This document shows positions 39,898-48,583 of a DNA stretch of 64,000 bases, one piece after another; position 1 is the stretch's first letter, and each line of letters opens with the position of its first letter. Both the position numbers and the translations under genes were made by a program. The DNA comes from Shewanella eurypsychrophilus (GTDB lineage Bacteria > Pseudomonadota > Gammaproteobacteria > Enterobacterales > Shewanellaceae), in assembly GCF_007004545.3 (NCBI RefSeq), contig NZ_CP045503.2, positions 1,210,501-1,274,500 on the forward strand, read 5' to 3'. The notes under the pieces are model-generated. The model saw only the letters and a list, made by a program, of their open reading frames with translations. It did no database searches and was not told where the DNA came from.

Positions 39898-39922
39898 AAG
39901 GCGCCTAGGGCGCCTTTTCTTT
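39898..39922 (+). terminator. Intrinsic terminator after the Ig-repeat lipoprotein gene
   Basis: AAGGCGCC (39898-39905) and GGCGCCTT (39909-39916) with loop TAG are followed by TTCTTTTT. Confidence 0.9.
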
Positions 39923-39938
39923 TTGCAAAAGATAGTCT

Positions 39939-40307
39939 TTAAAATATTGGGAGGTATGCTTGTCCTTGAGGGGATATAGACCAGCCTAAACCTGCGGTAT
40001 TTAGGACTATCATGCACCATAAACCCACTCTAAAGCTTAATTTTTGCGATTTATGTCTTAAATATTGCTGAGCGATCACAGCGCCTGGCCAGCCACAACA
40101 AAGGGACAGCAGATGCAAGGTGCTCTCCTTGATTCTCCACTGACCATTTCGCGCGGCAGACTTATCTCTAGCATAAGCAATATAAGTTATGATACTGATG
40201 CTTAGGTAAGTCACAATGACAAACAAGGGCAGCCTTTCTGAGATCACACCCGCAGTGACTAACACTAAAAAGAGTAGTGTACCGCCAATTTTAATTCTTG
40301 AATTCAT
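39939..40307 (-). CDS. DUF1294 inner-membrane protein
   Basis: The 122-aa protein has three to four hydrophobic segments and the DUF1294 signature: YARDKSAARNGQWRIKEST, then LHLLSLCCGWPGAVIAQQ, then LRHKSQKLSFR. In many relatives this domain follows a cold-shock domain; here it stands alone. Function is unknown. It converges on the giant lipoprotein gene across a shared terminator. Confidence 0.88.
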   Translation of the reverse strand: MNSRIKIGGTLLFLVLVTAGVISERLPLFVIVTYLSISIITYIAYARDKSAARNGQWRIKESTLHLLSLCCGWPGAVIAQQYLRHKSQKLSFRVGLWCMIVLNTAGLGWSISPQGQAYLPIF

Positions 40308-40378
40308 GGGGGGTTACTTAAATTAGTTAATTAAATTAGTTAGTTAAATCAATTACTTAAATCAAAGTGTTGAGTTTA

Positions 40379-41839
40379 TCAGAAATACTCTATCTCTAAT
40401 TCATACATCTGTGCATCTTCCTCATCGGTTTCGTATTTTGCCACTAAAGCAAAGTCATCGCGATATAGGTCCACCATATCGAAGTTATCACTGGCGTCTG
40501 TGTATTGCTTTAGGAACGATTGTTTATCTGTTGGTAAACCTAAACTCTCAATCGATGATAGGTAGCTAGCAAGCGTATCCTCTTGTACAAACACTGGGGG
40601 CGATACACGTAATTTAGTCAGTTTATCATCCTGAAACTGAACTTGTATGTGATTTCCTATCAGCCACCACACGCCAGAACCGGAGATGTTCAAGCGACTC
40701 ATTGCTGGGTAAATATGTTGCAATTGATTTAAGCTCGGTTTGCTACTCTCTCGCTTAATATTGAGGAGAGAAGTTAATCTACCCAGTTCTGAAGTCGTGG
40801 GAAGGTGAGCAGAGTAAAGCTGTTTTTTATTCACATTACCTTGGATTTGTAACCGATATTCAGTGAGTAGGCTAATAGGCTCCTCTAAACTGTTAGGGTG
40901 AAACTTCTCAAAAGTTAATTGAAGTTGTGAGTCTACATTGGATAACTTGAGCGTGTTATTACGGGTTAACTTTTTTGCCTTAGGCAGGAGTTTACTTGCA
41001 GTATCCATATCTGTTTTTTGAGCTACTGTGCCATTAACTTTCCAGCTAACATCATCGAATCCATCTCTGGGTTCGATAAGGTTGCGGCCATAAGCGGTAA
41101 TGAATGCGGCATGGCTTTTGATTTCGATTAATTGATTGTCTGAGAATATAAACCAATGGGAACGACCATATCCCCATGCCGACTTATTACTCTCTAAGCC
41201 AATTTCTATACTAGGAGGCCCAAGATAAGCGCTAACTTGCTCGGCCTGCATACCTAATGTTATGCCGTATGCACCTGATGCCAAAGATATCTCTGCAGCT
41301 GGCACTATGATGTTTTTGGCTAAACTTGCCGGAGACTGATCGATTGGTAGTGCCATGGTATAGGCATAGCTAAAACTTTGTATTGGGTAACCTTGAGAGT
41401 TAAATTTTGTTCGCTTGCTGGTGAGGCTAGTATCATGGGGGCAAAGCTTGAATAGGTCAGCTTCTAGGTGAGTCGTAAGCCGAGTGCTGGTTTTCTCATG
41501 CTTGCTGACCGAATTAGTATAGTTAACTGTAAGCTGCTTAGTTGCACGCATTAGATGATTTTTGACACTGGTTAAGGCGATGGCATTCGCTCCCAGTTGT
41601 GAGGCTTGAGCCTGCAACTCCTGCAGTGCCTGCTTAAAAGCTATACTCTCCTCTGTTGTGCCAGGGTCCACATAGTCTTGTGCAATAACGTCGATGGCTA
41701 ATGGCGATAATCGCTCTGAGATGCAGCTAGGTTGATAATCTAAAATAGTCGCCAGTGTTTTAGCTTGGGCTGAAGTCGATATGCAGGCTAATATCGCCAC
41801 TTTAGTTAGACAGGTTAGGATAAATCTATGTCTGTTCAC
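40379..41839 (-). CDS. Exported protein of unknown function (486 aa)
   Basis: A signal peptide (about 1-26, cleavage after AQA) is followed by a soluble periplasmic protein. Residues around 85-115 (LQELQAQASQLGANAIALTSVKNH) look like the GANAI stretch of heavy-metal-binding YbjQ-type folds. The middle (about 185-265) contains SGAYGITLGMQAEQVSAYLGPPS, resembling an SmpA/OmlA-like lid domain. These are weak resemblances. There is no adjacent gene on the same strand close enough to prove an operon. I do not recognise a named family. Confidence 0.75.
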   Translation of the reverse strand: MNRHRFILTCLTKVAILACISTSAQAKTLATILDYQPSCISERLSPLAIDVIAQDYVDPGTTEESIAFKQALQELQAQASQLGANAIALTSVKNHLMRATKQLTVNYTNSVSKHEKTSTRLTTHLEADLFKLCPHDTSLTSKRTKFNSQGYPIQSFSYAYTMALPIDQSPASLAKNIIVPAAEISLASGAYGITLGMQAEQVSAYLGPPSIEIGLESNKSAWGYGRSHWFIFSDNQLIEIKSHAAFITAYGRNLIEPRDGFDDVSWKVNGTVAQKTDMDTASKLLPKAKKLTRNNTLKLSNVDSQLQLTFEKFHPNSLEEPISLLTEYRLQIQGNVNKKQLYSAHLPTTSELGRLTSLLNIKRESSKPSLNQLQHIYPAMSRLNISGSGVWWLIGNHIQVQFQDDKLTKLRVSPPVFVQEDTLASYLSSIESLGLPTDKQSFLKQYTDASDNFDMVDLYRDDFALVAKYETDEEDAQMYELEIEYF

Positions 41840-41923
41840 TGGTTTAGCATCCTTGAGGCCATTGAATTTTACCAGTGTTAACTAGGTAAACTAAGGTGTC
41901 AATGGCCTAATTTGTAACCTTGC

Positions 41924-42415
41924 TCATCCATAGATGAAAGTATAACCATGTGATCCTACCGTTGCGCCTGCAACGGCAATAAGGCTTAAACTCAGCAAAA
42001 CAATGTGCATGATGTGGACTATTCTGAAAGTCTTTTCACTATCTTGGGCTGCTTTTTTATGGAACCACTGATGTAAGAAAAGGGGTTCTAATACAAAGAG
42101 GACTAAGGTAAAAATCCCCCAAACTAATGTCATTAGGTGCATCCACCAAAACTGTGGATAGAGGTAGCGATCCCAACCATTGATAATCTCTAACATCACA
42201 TAGCCAGAGATCCCAGTCGCTAAGGTGACGAACTTAGCTTGAAAAGAGAACTTACTCTCTAACTGCTCAAAAAGTGCGAGTCGTTTCTCTGGTGAGGTGA
42301 GCTGCTTGATTGCAGGCAGTAGAATGGTGGTAACAAACGCCACGCCTCCAATCCAAAGCACAACCCCTAAAACATGGATGGCTCTAGCAATAACAAAATA
42401 GTGATGTTGTTCCAT
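41924..42415 (-). CDS. CopD-like four-helix membrane protein
   Basis: The 163-aa protein has four predicted membrane helices. The first (ARAIHVLGVVLWIGGVAFVTTI) carries the His, Trp and Gly-Gly pattern of CopD/YtpP-like families, and the last includes HIMHIVLLSLSLIAVAGATVG. Copper export or heme-related roles are known for relatives, but no copper gene is nearby. The function remains open. Confidence 0.65.
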   Translation of the reverse strand: MEQHHYFVIARAIHVLGVVLWIGGVAFVTTILLPAIKQLTSPEKRLALFEQLESKFSFQAKFVTLATGISGYVMLEIINGWDRYLYPQFWWMHLMTLVWGIFTLVLFVLEPLFLHQWFHKKAAQDSEKTFRIVHIMHIVLLSLSLIAVAGATVGSHGYTFIYG

Positions 42416-42528
42416 AATCTATGTTTATCCAAAGCTGCTAACGCTAATAATATGCATTTACAATACAGGTTATAAGCGGTTGCTTCTATGGCATAAGTCA
42501 AACTTTAAGCAATTTAACTGATCTGAAT

Positions 42529-42969
42529 CTAATTAGGTTTTATAGCCGATAGTTTTCGACCTGCAAGGGCGTTCTGTCCAAGTAAAAACAGGTTGCAGCC
42601 GCCAGCAATAAGTTCAAGAGCTTGTAGTAGATAGAAGTCAGTATCAAATTGCCCAGCTTGGGCCCAGCGGCTCAAAACTATGGCGCTGGGAAGCAAGATG
42701 AGTAAGCCATTTGCAGCAATGAGTTTCATCCTAAACTGCTTCTGCCTAATCAATTTATTGTTTTTCCCTTTCGCTAACAGGTTTCCGGTGATACCTGTTA
42801 TTGCCATCGCAGGAATTAATATAAATAGGCCTGGAAACAAAATACTGGCTTTTATCTGAGTCACTAGCTGCAAACTACCTAACAGTTCACTCAATAAACT
42901 AGCAGTGAAGAACGTTGTGATACATAGGCTAGCTAGAATCGCTGCAATAAGATGAATTTTAAGTTTCAT
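42529..42969 (-). CDS. Four-helix membrane protein, likely MarR-controlled
   Basis: The 146-aa protein has about four hydrophobic helices and a basic linker ([21 protein letters not shown]). I do not recognise the family. It is divergent from a MarR-type gene, and the 204-bp gap holds three TGACA-N6-TGTCA-type dyads. Regulation by that MarR protein is therefore likely and may be its best functional clue: MarR targets are often membrane or stress proteins. Confidence 0.7.
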   Translation of the reverse strand: MKLKIHLIAAILASLCITTFFTASLLSELLGSLQLVTQIKASILFPGLFILIPAMAITGITGNLLAKGKNNKLIRQKQFRMKLIAANGLLILLPSAIVLSRWAQAGQFDTDFYLLQALELIAGGCNLFLLGQNALAGRKLSAIKPN

Positions 42970-42996
42970 TGGTTAACCTCAGGCTGCTCTTGATTG

Positions 42997-43069
42997 TGAC
43001 AGTGTATTGTCAATGTCCGTAGCCTAGCTTATCTGACAGCAGGCTGTCAAACTTGACAGCTTGTTGTCG
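42997..43069. promoter_or_regulatory. Three MarR-type operator dyads
   Basis: TGACAGTGTATTGTCA (42997-43012), TGACAGCAGGCTGTCA (43034-43049, a perfect palindrome) and TGACAGCTTGTTGTCG (43054-43069) share a TGACA-N6-TGTCA pattern between the two divergent genes. The second and third are 20 bases apart, about two helical turns. Sharing one regulator is inferred. Confidence 0.75.
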
Positions 43070-43173
43070 TATTTTGGTTCTGCTGCTATAGTCCAAGCTC
43101 TTATTAGGAATAGGCAAATGTTTCAATTGGCTATTTCCAATTGCAGTGATTAAGTTGGAGCATGAGAAATTAA

Positions 43174-43605
43174 ATGGCAGAAGATGAAGGTTTTACCCAG
43201 TTGGTGTTGAGTATATTTAGGCTCAATGGCTTATTGATCAATGAAGGTGATGCACTCAGTCAACCCCTTGGCTTAACGAGTGCGCGCTGGAAAGTATTAG
43301 GTGCGATAGAGCATAGTGCGCAAACTGCTTCTGAAATTGCCCGGACGATGGGACAGACTCGCCAAAGTGTTCAACGTATCGCTAATGAGTTGGAAAAGTT
43401 AGATATTGTACGCTTCGATGATAACCCTAACCATAAAACCGCTAAGCTGATTACCAGAACACAAAAGGGAGTCATGCTGTTTGAACAACTCACTATCTTG
43501 CTGCCTGATTGGAGCGCTGCTGCGATGGAGGGAATAACTGAAGAGGAGTTAGCGATCACTTTGAAGGTGATCGCTAGGCTTGTTACTCACTTTGATAATC
43601 GATGA
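43174..43605 (+). CDS. MarR-family transcriptional regulator
   Basis: The 143-aa protein has a winged helix (about residues 30-105) with GLTSARWKVLGAIEHSAQTASEIARTMGQTRQSVQRIANELEKL, in order, and the wing GVMLFEQL. These dimers usually repress a divergent gene and are released by a ligand. Dyads in the upstream gap are its probable sites. The ligand is unknown. Confidence 0.9.
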   Translation: MAEDEGFTQLVLSIFRLNGLLINEGDALSQPLGLTSARWKVLGAIEHSAQTASEIARTMGQTRQSVQRIANELEKLDIVRFDDNPNHKTAKLITRTQKGVMLFEQLTILLPDWSAAAMEGITEEELAITLKVIARLVTHFDNR

Positions 43606-43643
43606 GTTGGATGCAGCTCATCGGTTATTAGCTCATTAGCTCA

Positions 43644-44123
43644 TCAGGACTTAGGAGGCTTAGCCGAGATCCACAGTTTTATATGACCTTTAACGACGAT
43701 AACGCCTTGGTCATCATATGCTGTGACAGGCACGAGTAGATCACCTTCCACCCAGTCTTCAGGTGTGACTTCGGCGACGCAGCGAATGTCACTGCCAGCT
43801 TTGGCGGTATAGTCCAGTGACATGCCTTTGGGGATCCATCTTAGATGGTGGGGGATTGACGCTTCAGCCATGACGCCCATAGCCATCTCTAAGCCGTTGC
43901 AGATAGCGATGACGTGCACCGTTTTTATATGATTATGTACAGCATGGCGTTTTTTGACAAAACATTCACAGTAGTTTGGTTTTAATTCGGTGATGAGTGG
44001 CTTAATCGTACCGAAATAGGGGGCCATGCGAGAGACCATGATGGAGAAGATCTTGTTGCCAAAAGGGTAGCGAGTAACCTTGTTATACAGCGCCATAACT
44101 TTAGTTGGTTTCTGTTGTGTCAT
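43644..44123 (-). CDS. DUF4442 hotdog-fold protein (thioesterase-like)
   Basis: The 159-aa protein has the DUF4442/YiiD C-terminal type hotdog layout: MVSRMAPYFGTIKPLITELKP, the NHIKTVHVIAICNGLEMAMG central helix with the Asn/His active region, and a C-terminal strand set ending VKGHIKLWIS. Hotdog proteins hydrolyse acyl thioesters, but this branch is uncharacterised. It stands alone, converging with the MarR gene. Confidence 0.82.
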   Translation of the reverse strand: MTQQKPTKVMALYNKVTRYPFGNKIFSIMVSRMAPYFGTIKPLITELKPNYCECFVKKRHAVHNHIKTVHVIAICNGLEMAMGVMAEASIPHHLRWIPKGMSLDYTAKAGSDIRCVAEVTPEDWVEGDLLVPVTAYDDQGVIVVKGHIKLWISAKPPKS

Positions 44124-44285
44124 CGATTTAGCCTACTGTTTTTTATTCTTGTATTACAAGCTTGATTAGAGGCAGTAATGGTTCACCAGTTTTGGTTTAC
44201 TCAGTTACTCATCCATTCTGGTCGGATGAGTTTAGATTATATTGATAACATAAAAGTAACAAGCGATATTTCGATCTCGAGTAAT

Positions 44286-44331
44286 ATCCAATAATGGAAA
44301 ATGAATCAAAGTTCATTTTCCATTATTGGAT
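44286..44331. repeat. Perfect 20-bp inverted repeat upstream of DUF368/PopT
   Basis: ATCCAATAATGGAAAATGAA (44286-44305) is the exact reverse complement of 44312-44331, with a 6-base TCAAAG loop. It lies in the divergent 269-bp gap, 61 bases before the start of the DUF368 gene. No T-run follows, so it is not a normal terminator. It could be an operator or a structured leader. Confidence 0.9.
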
Positions 44332-44392
44332 GCTGACCCGTATAATCACCACGCAATAAACAGATGTTAATTTATTAAAATAGGGCTGAAAA

Positions 44393-45319
44393 TTGAAATA
44401 CCTACTTACCTACCTTAAAGGCATGGCGATGGGCGCTGCCGATGTTGTACCTGGCGTTTCCGGAGGCACCATTGCATTTATTACTGGTATTCTCGATACC
44501 CTGCTTGAGAGCATTAAACGGATAAACCCTAATCTGATTGGCGTGATTAAAGCGCAAGGTATTAAAGGCGCTTTTAATCATATTAACGGTCCATTTTTAC
44601 TGTGTGTTTTTAGTGGCATTCTAACCAGTATTTTTACGCTCTCTAAAGTCATCTCCTATCTTCTGGTTACTCATCCAATCCCTGTGTGGTCCTTCTTTTT
44701 CGGTCTGATCCTGATCTCTGTGGTGCATATGCTTAAGCAAGTAAAAGGCTTCTCGATTATTCGGCTAGTCTTATTTGGTATAGGTGTTGTGTTTGCTTGG
44801 GGGATCACCATGCTCAATCCTATTGCGTTAGAGATGACTTATCTGAATATTTTTCTTGGTGGTACTATCGCTATCTGCGCCATGCTATTACCCGGGATCT
44901 CCGGTAGTTTTATTCTACTGTTACTGGGACTTTATCCTTCGGTGCTTGCAGCGGCTAAGAATTTAGATATTGCAGTGCTCGCCATTTTTGCCTCTGGTTG
45001 TGTGGTAGGTCTGTTGACATTTAGTCATCTTCTTTCGGCATTATTGCGTAAGTTTCACGACGCGACCTTGATATTTCTTACTGGGCTAATGCTAGGAACG
45101 TTAGGTAAAATTTGGCCATGGAAAGAGGTGGTTTCTTGGCGTGAAAACTCATCAGGCGAGCAAGTACCTTTATTGGAGCAGAATCTCTCTCCCATGCAAT
45201 TTGAACAGCTCACAGGTCAGAGCGCCAATATTGGCTGGGCTATTTTTGCGCTCTGCTGCGGTATCTTACTCGTTTGGGGAATGGAAAAAATTGCAGAAAG
45301 AAATAAGCCGAATGACTAA
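44393..45319 (+). CDS. popT: DUF368-family undecaprenyl-phosphate translocase (PopT type)
   Basis: The 308-aa protein starts at TTG (44393), giving the normal family beginning KYLLTYLKGMAMGAADVVPG with the VSGGT motif. It has about eight membrane helices and the second glycine motif LLPGISGSFILLLLGLY. DUF368 proteins have been shown to flip the lipid carrier undecaprenyl phosphate back across the cytoplasmic membrane for wall and O-antigen synthesis, in parallel with DedA proteins. In Vibrio the family matters under alkaline, sodium-rich conditions. Confidence 0.9.
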   Translation: MKYLLTYLKGMAMGAADVVPGVSGGTIAFITGILDTLLESIKRINPNLIGVIKAQGIKGAFNHINGPFLLCVFSGILTSIFTLSKVISYLLVTHPIPVWSFFFGLILISVVHMLKQVKGFSIIRLVLFGIGVVFAWGITMLNPIALEMTYLNIFLGGTIAICAMLLPGISGSFILLLLGLYPSVLAAAKNLDIAVLAIFASGCVVGLLTFSHLLSALLRKFHDATLIFLTGLMLGTLGKIWPWKEVVSWRENSSGEQVPLLEQNLSPMQFEQLTGQSANIGWAIFALCCGILLVWGMEKIAERNKPND

Positions 45320-45351
45320 CTATTCGACTTAGTTGTCATCTTCTATCCTCT

Positions 45352-45374
45352 TAGGTGCTAGTCACTAGCACCTA
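45352..45374. repeat. CTAG-containing hairpin between convergent genes
   Basis: TAGGTGCTAG (45352-45361) and CTAGCACCTA (45365-45374) are perfect complements with a TCA loop. No T-run follows. It belongs to the same CTAG-rich theme as the patches at 12030 and 51654. Confidence 0.6.
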
Positions 45375-45382
45375 GGAACTTG

Positions 45383-45730
45383 TTACCCAGCCTGACGACT
45401 ATTGTCGACCTGTTTCTTATCATAGTATTCGAAGGGAAACAGGTTACGAATTCTCTGTGTGAGTCCATCATTAACATTGGCAGAAACATGTAATCTTATA
45501 GCGCCTGATAGTTTTTCACATCTGATAGAGCAGGTGAGTTTTTCTGATTTTGCGATAGCGCGGCAATCTTTCTGAAACTTCTCAGGGATCTTGCCTTTAT
45601 GGGAAGTGAGCCTACCATCCTTAAAGTGCATCTCAAAAACCTTCAGTCCTTTCTTACCACTAAAGATCAGTTTATAGGCAAGAATAAGTCCAATAATGAT
45701 GAACAATACTTTTAACAATGTTGGCGTCAT
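45383..45730 (-). CDS. DUF3634-like small membrane-anchored protein
   Basis: The 115-aa protein has one N-terminal helix (about residues 5-22) and a soluble domain with KVFEMHFKDGRLTSHKGKIP, CRAIAKSEKL and RLHVSANVNDGLTQRIRN. These fit DUF3634 as I recall it from Shewanella and Vibrio. Function is unknown. It converges with the DUF368 gene across the CTAG hairpin. Confidence 0.62.
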   Translation of the reverse strand: MTPTLLKVLFIIIGLILAYKLIFSGKKGLKVFEMHFKDGRLTSHKGKIPEKFQKDCRAIAKSEKLTCSIRCEKLSGAIRLHVSANVNDGLTQRIRNLFPFEYYDKKQVDNSRQAG

Positions 45731-45898
45731 CTGAAATTTCCTTATTACTGTTTACTTAACAATACGCTTGTCAGACGAGATTTTAAAGTGCGCGAGTGCA
45801 CACTTTGCAACAGACCAAGCTTTATATTAGCTTGCTTGAGATTTTGAATCAGTGGACTATGCTTACTCATCAGGATAGTAGTTAATCAAGGATGGCTT

Positions 45899-46087
45899 AT
45901 GTTTTTATCAAATGCTCAGCGTTGGGCGCAGATCTGTGAACGTCAGGCTGAGATCATTGAAAACCTTTCAAAAACATTTCCAGAGCGTAGAGATAATCAC
46001 AGTGATATAGGGATCAGCTGGCGACGTTTAGGCGATCAAGTTAGCCGTGGACAGTCGCTAAACACGTTGGATTTATCAAATAAATAA
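45899..46087 (+). CDS. Small soluble protein of unknown function (62 aa)
   Basis: AAGGAT (45888-45893) lies 5 bases before the ATG, and a strong terminator follows the stop, so this looks like a genuine short gene. The product (NAQRWAQICERQAEIIENLSKTF, then helical GISWRRLGDQVSRG) is predicted helical and charged. No family is recognised. Confidence 0.62.
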   Translation: MFLSNAQRWAQICERQAEIIENLSKTFPERRDNHSDIGISWRRLGDQVSRGQSLNTLDLSNK

Positions 46088-46099
46088 GCGAATAATAAA

Positions 46100-46126
46100 T
46101 AAAAAACCGCCTAATAGGCGGTTTTT
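46100..46126. terminator. Bidirectional terminator between the 62-aa gene and the porin gene
   Basis: Six A, CCGCC, loop TAATA, GGCGG, six T. Confidence 0.93.
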
Positions 46127-46143
46127 TAATGACTAATGAAACG

Positions 46144-46863
46144 TTAGAAGGCGTAGCTGGCGGTAGCCAATACCGTGCCATCATTTTGCCATGGACCATC
46201 TTTAATGATGTTGTCATCACTTAAGTTAGTATCGAGCCAAGCAAGGGATAGCCCAACACCACCTAGCTCTGTAGAGATACCTATGGAGTAATCAATGTAA
46301 TCTTCGCCCCAGTCTAGATCGGCACCATCACCATAGCTGTAACCTGCATGAGCATCTATGCTCCAGTTATCAGCAAATTCAAACGAGTAGTTAAGCTCTG
46401 AGTAATGCAGTGACACGTCGGCATTAGCGTAGTCATTGGTATACCATTGGGCGAAATGGAACCCTGCATAATAGAAACCGACATTAGCCTCTAGATACTT
46501 GCTGCTTTCATCTTGGCCTGGGTAAGTGTAATAGGTCAGAGTGACATCGTATTCGAACTCTTCATCCTCACCAAGTGCGCCCCAATAACCAGCGTAAATA
46601 TCAATCTCAATATCTGAATCATAGCTTTCATCGTCGACATTACTTCCCCAAGCGCCGAAGAAGAAGCCGCTTTCGGTGCTGTAATCTATTCCTGCTTGTA
46701 GGGCAAAGTCTCCTGCTGTTTGTGATACACCACGAAAGCGATAATCGTTAGTGACACTGACTTCGCCAGAAACTTCGGCTTGGGCAATAGGAGCGATTAG
46801 CGCTGCAGCCAAGGTGAGGCCGGTAAGTTGGGCAATCCGTTTATTATTCAATTTTTTATACAC
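46144..46863 (-). CDS. TorF-family outer-membrane porin-like protein
   Basis: The 239-aa protein has a signal peptide (about 1-29, ending AQA) and then alternating beta strands with a final Phe (TVLATASYAF), the outer-membrane insertion signal. VSVTNDYRFRGVSQTAGDFALQ, in two parts, is the TorF family opening; the family is common in Shewanella. It probably forms a small beta-barrel. Substrate is unknown. It is a single gene. Confidence 0.85.
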   Translation of the reverse strand: MYKKLNNKRIAQLTGLTLAAALIAPIAQAEVSGEVSVTNDYRFRGVSQTAGDFALQAGIDYSTESGFFFGAWGSNVDDESYDSDIEIDIYAGYWGALGEDEEFEYDVTLTYYTYPGQDESSKYLEANVGFYYAGFHFAQWYTNDYANADVSLHYSELNYSFEFADNWSIDAHAGYSYGDGADLDWGEDYIDYSIGISTELGGVGLSLAWLDTNLSDDNIIKDGPWQNDGTVLATASYAF

Positions 46864-46985
46864 GGTAGTTTCTCCATTTTACTTTATTGACATAAATGTC
46901 TTTAACAAGAACATCTATTGTTTGCCAAACATCAGCATCAATGCTGAGACCTCATGGCTTATGTTTTGAAACCTGAGCTTCAATT

Positions 46986-48491
46986 CTATTTCATTGTTGG
47001 CATCACGAACTCGGCTTTAGCATCTTTTGCTTTAGGCCAGCGAGCAGTGATCGCTTTGCGCTTAGTGTAGAAACGAACGCCATCTGGACCATGCATATGC
47101 AGTGGACCAAACAAAGAGCGCTTCCAACCACCGAAGCTGTGGAACGCCATTGGCACAGGGATGGGTACGTTGACACCCACCATGCCCACTTGTACGTGGT
47201 GACAGAAATGACGGGCAGCCTCGCCACTCTGTGTAAAGATAGCGGTGCCGTTACCGAATTCATGCTCGTTGATAAGTTCCAGTGCTTCGGCATAATCATT
47301 GACTCGTACGATGGCGAGCACTGGACCAAAGATCTCTTCTTTATAAATGGTCATCTCAGGGGTGACATTGTCAAATAAGCAGCCACCAAGGAAATAACCT
47401 TGCTCATGATCCGCAACACTGAGCTCACGACCATCGGCGAGTAAAGTTGCGCCTTCGGCAACACCGGTATCTACATAGCCTCTGACCTTGTCTAAGTGTT
47501 GAGCCGAGATAAGCGGACCCATATCCATATCAGGTGTAACACCATTACCTATGCGCAAGGCTGTAATTTGAGGCAGTAGCTTTTCGACTAGGGCATCGCC
47601 AGAATCTCCGACGGCGAGGACTACGGATATTGCCATACAGCGCTCACCCGCCGAGCCAAAGGCTGCGCCCATGAGTGCACCGACCGCTTGATCCATATCT
47701 GCATCTGGCATGAGTAGCATGTGGTTCTTCGCGCCGCCGAGAGCTTGAACTCGCTTGCCATGCTTAGAGGCTGTTTCATAGATATATTCAGCGATTGGGG
47801 TTGAGCCGACAAAGCTAACTGCTTGAATGTCTTTATGAGTTAACAGAGCATCAACCGCTTCTTTATCGCCGTTGACCACATTGAAGACACCATCTGGTAG
47901 GCCTGCTTCGGTAAGTAACTCAGCAATGCGCATCACTGAGCTTGGATCTTTCTCAGAAGGCTTCATGATGAAAGTGTTACCCGCGGCAATCGCGATAGGG
48001 AACATCCACATAGGTACCATGACAGGAAAGTTAAATGGTGCGATACCTGCGACGACACCGAGTGATTGATTGACAGTCCAGGCATCGACACCACCACCAA
48101 CCTGTTCGGTATGCTCACCTTTTAACAGGTGCGGAATACCACAGGCGAACTCGACGACTTCTAAGCCACGAATTATTTCGCCTTTAGCATCATCGATCAC
48201 CTTGCCATGCTCACGGGTGATAAGCTCGGCCATCTCGTCCATATTGGCTTCTACTAGCGCCTTAAATTTGAACAGTACACGGGCGCGGTTGAGGGGGGAA
48301 ACCTGAGACCAAGTTTTATGGGCTTTCTTGGCAAGCTCGATAGCACCATCGACTTCTGCGGCACTGGCGAGTGATACTTTCGCTTTATGCTCTCCGGTTG
48401 CAGGCTCAAATATCTGACCAGTTCGTTCGCTGGGGGCTGTATGTCTGCCGTTGATATAATGGTTGATAACTTGCGTATTAGCAGCTTGCAT
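46986..48491 (-). CDS. mmsA: Methylmalonate/malonate-semialdehyde dehydrogenase (CoA-acylating)
   Basis: The 501-aa product (ATG at 48491 preferred; ATG at 48497 is 3 bases from AGGA) has the MmsA motifs IAPFNFPVMVPMWMFPIA, KPSEKDPS, and the active cysteine in GSAGERCMAISV. It oxidises malonate or methylmalonate semialdehyde to acetyl- or propionyl-CoA with release of CO2. It follows a class III aminotransferase on the same strand by 92 bases. The pair fits beta-alanine or valine-type semialdehyde disposal and joins the polyamine region. Confidence 0.94.
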   Translation of the reverse strand: MQAANTQVINHYINGRHTAPSERTGQIFEPATGEHKAKVSLASAAEVDGAIELAKKAHKTWSQVSPLNRARVLFKFKALVEANMDEMAELITREHGKVIDDAKGEIIRGLEVVEFACGIPHLLKGEHTEQVGGGVDAWTVNQSLGVVAGIAPFNFPVMVPMWMFPIAIAAGNTFIMKPSEKDPSSVMRIAELLTEAGLPDGVFNVVNGDKEAVDALLTHKDIQAVSFVGSTPIAEYIYETASKHGKRVQALGGAKNHMLLMPDADMDQAVGALMGAAFGSAGERCMAISVVLAVGDSGDALVEKLLPQITALRIGNGVTPDMDMGPLISAQHLDKVRGYVDTGVAEGATLLADGRELSVADHEQGYFLGGCLFDNVTPEMTIYKEEIFGPVLAIVRVNDYAEALELINEHEFGNGTAIFTQSGEAARHFCHHVQVGMVGVNVPIPVPMAFHSFGGWKRSLFGPLHMHGPDGVRFYTKRKAITARWPKAKDAKAEFVMPTMK

Positions 48492-48583
48492 AAACATCAA
48501 TCCTATTTAGTCATTGCAGCCTTCGGCGGTAGCCAAAGGCATAAAAGTTCAATTATGGGTACTTTGGGTTAAATCGATTTGTA

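Noticed and set aside
44286-44331. Intrinsic terminator
   Set aside because: The stem has no T-run on either strand and lies between divergent promoters where no gene ends.
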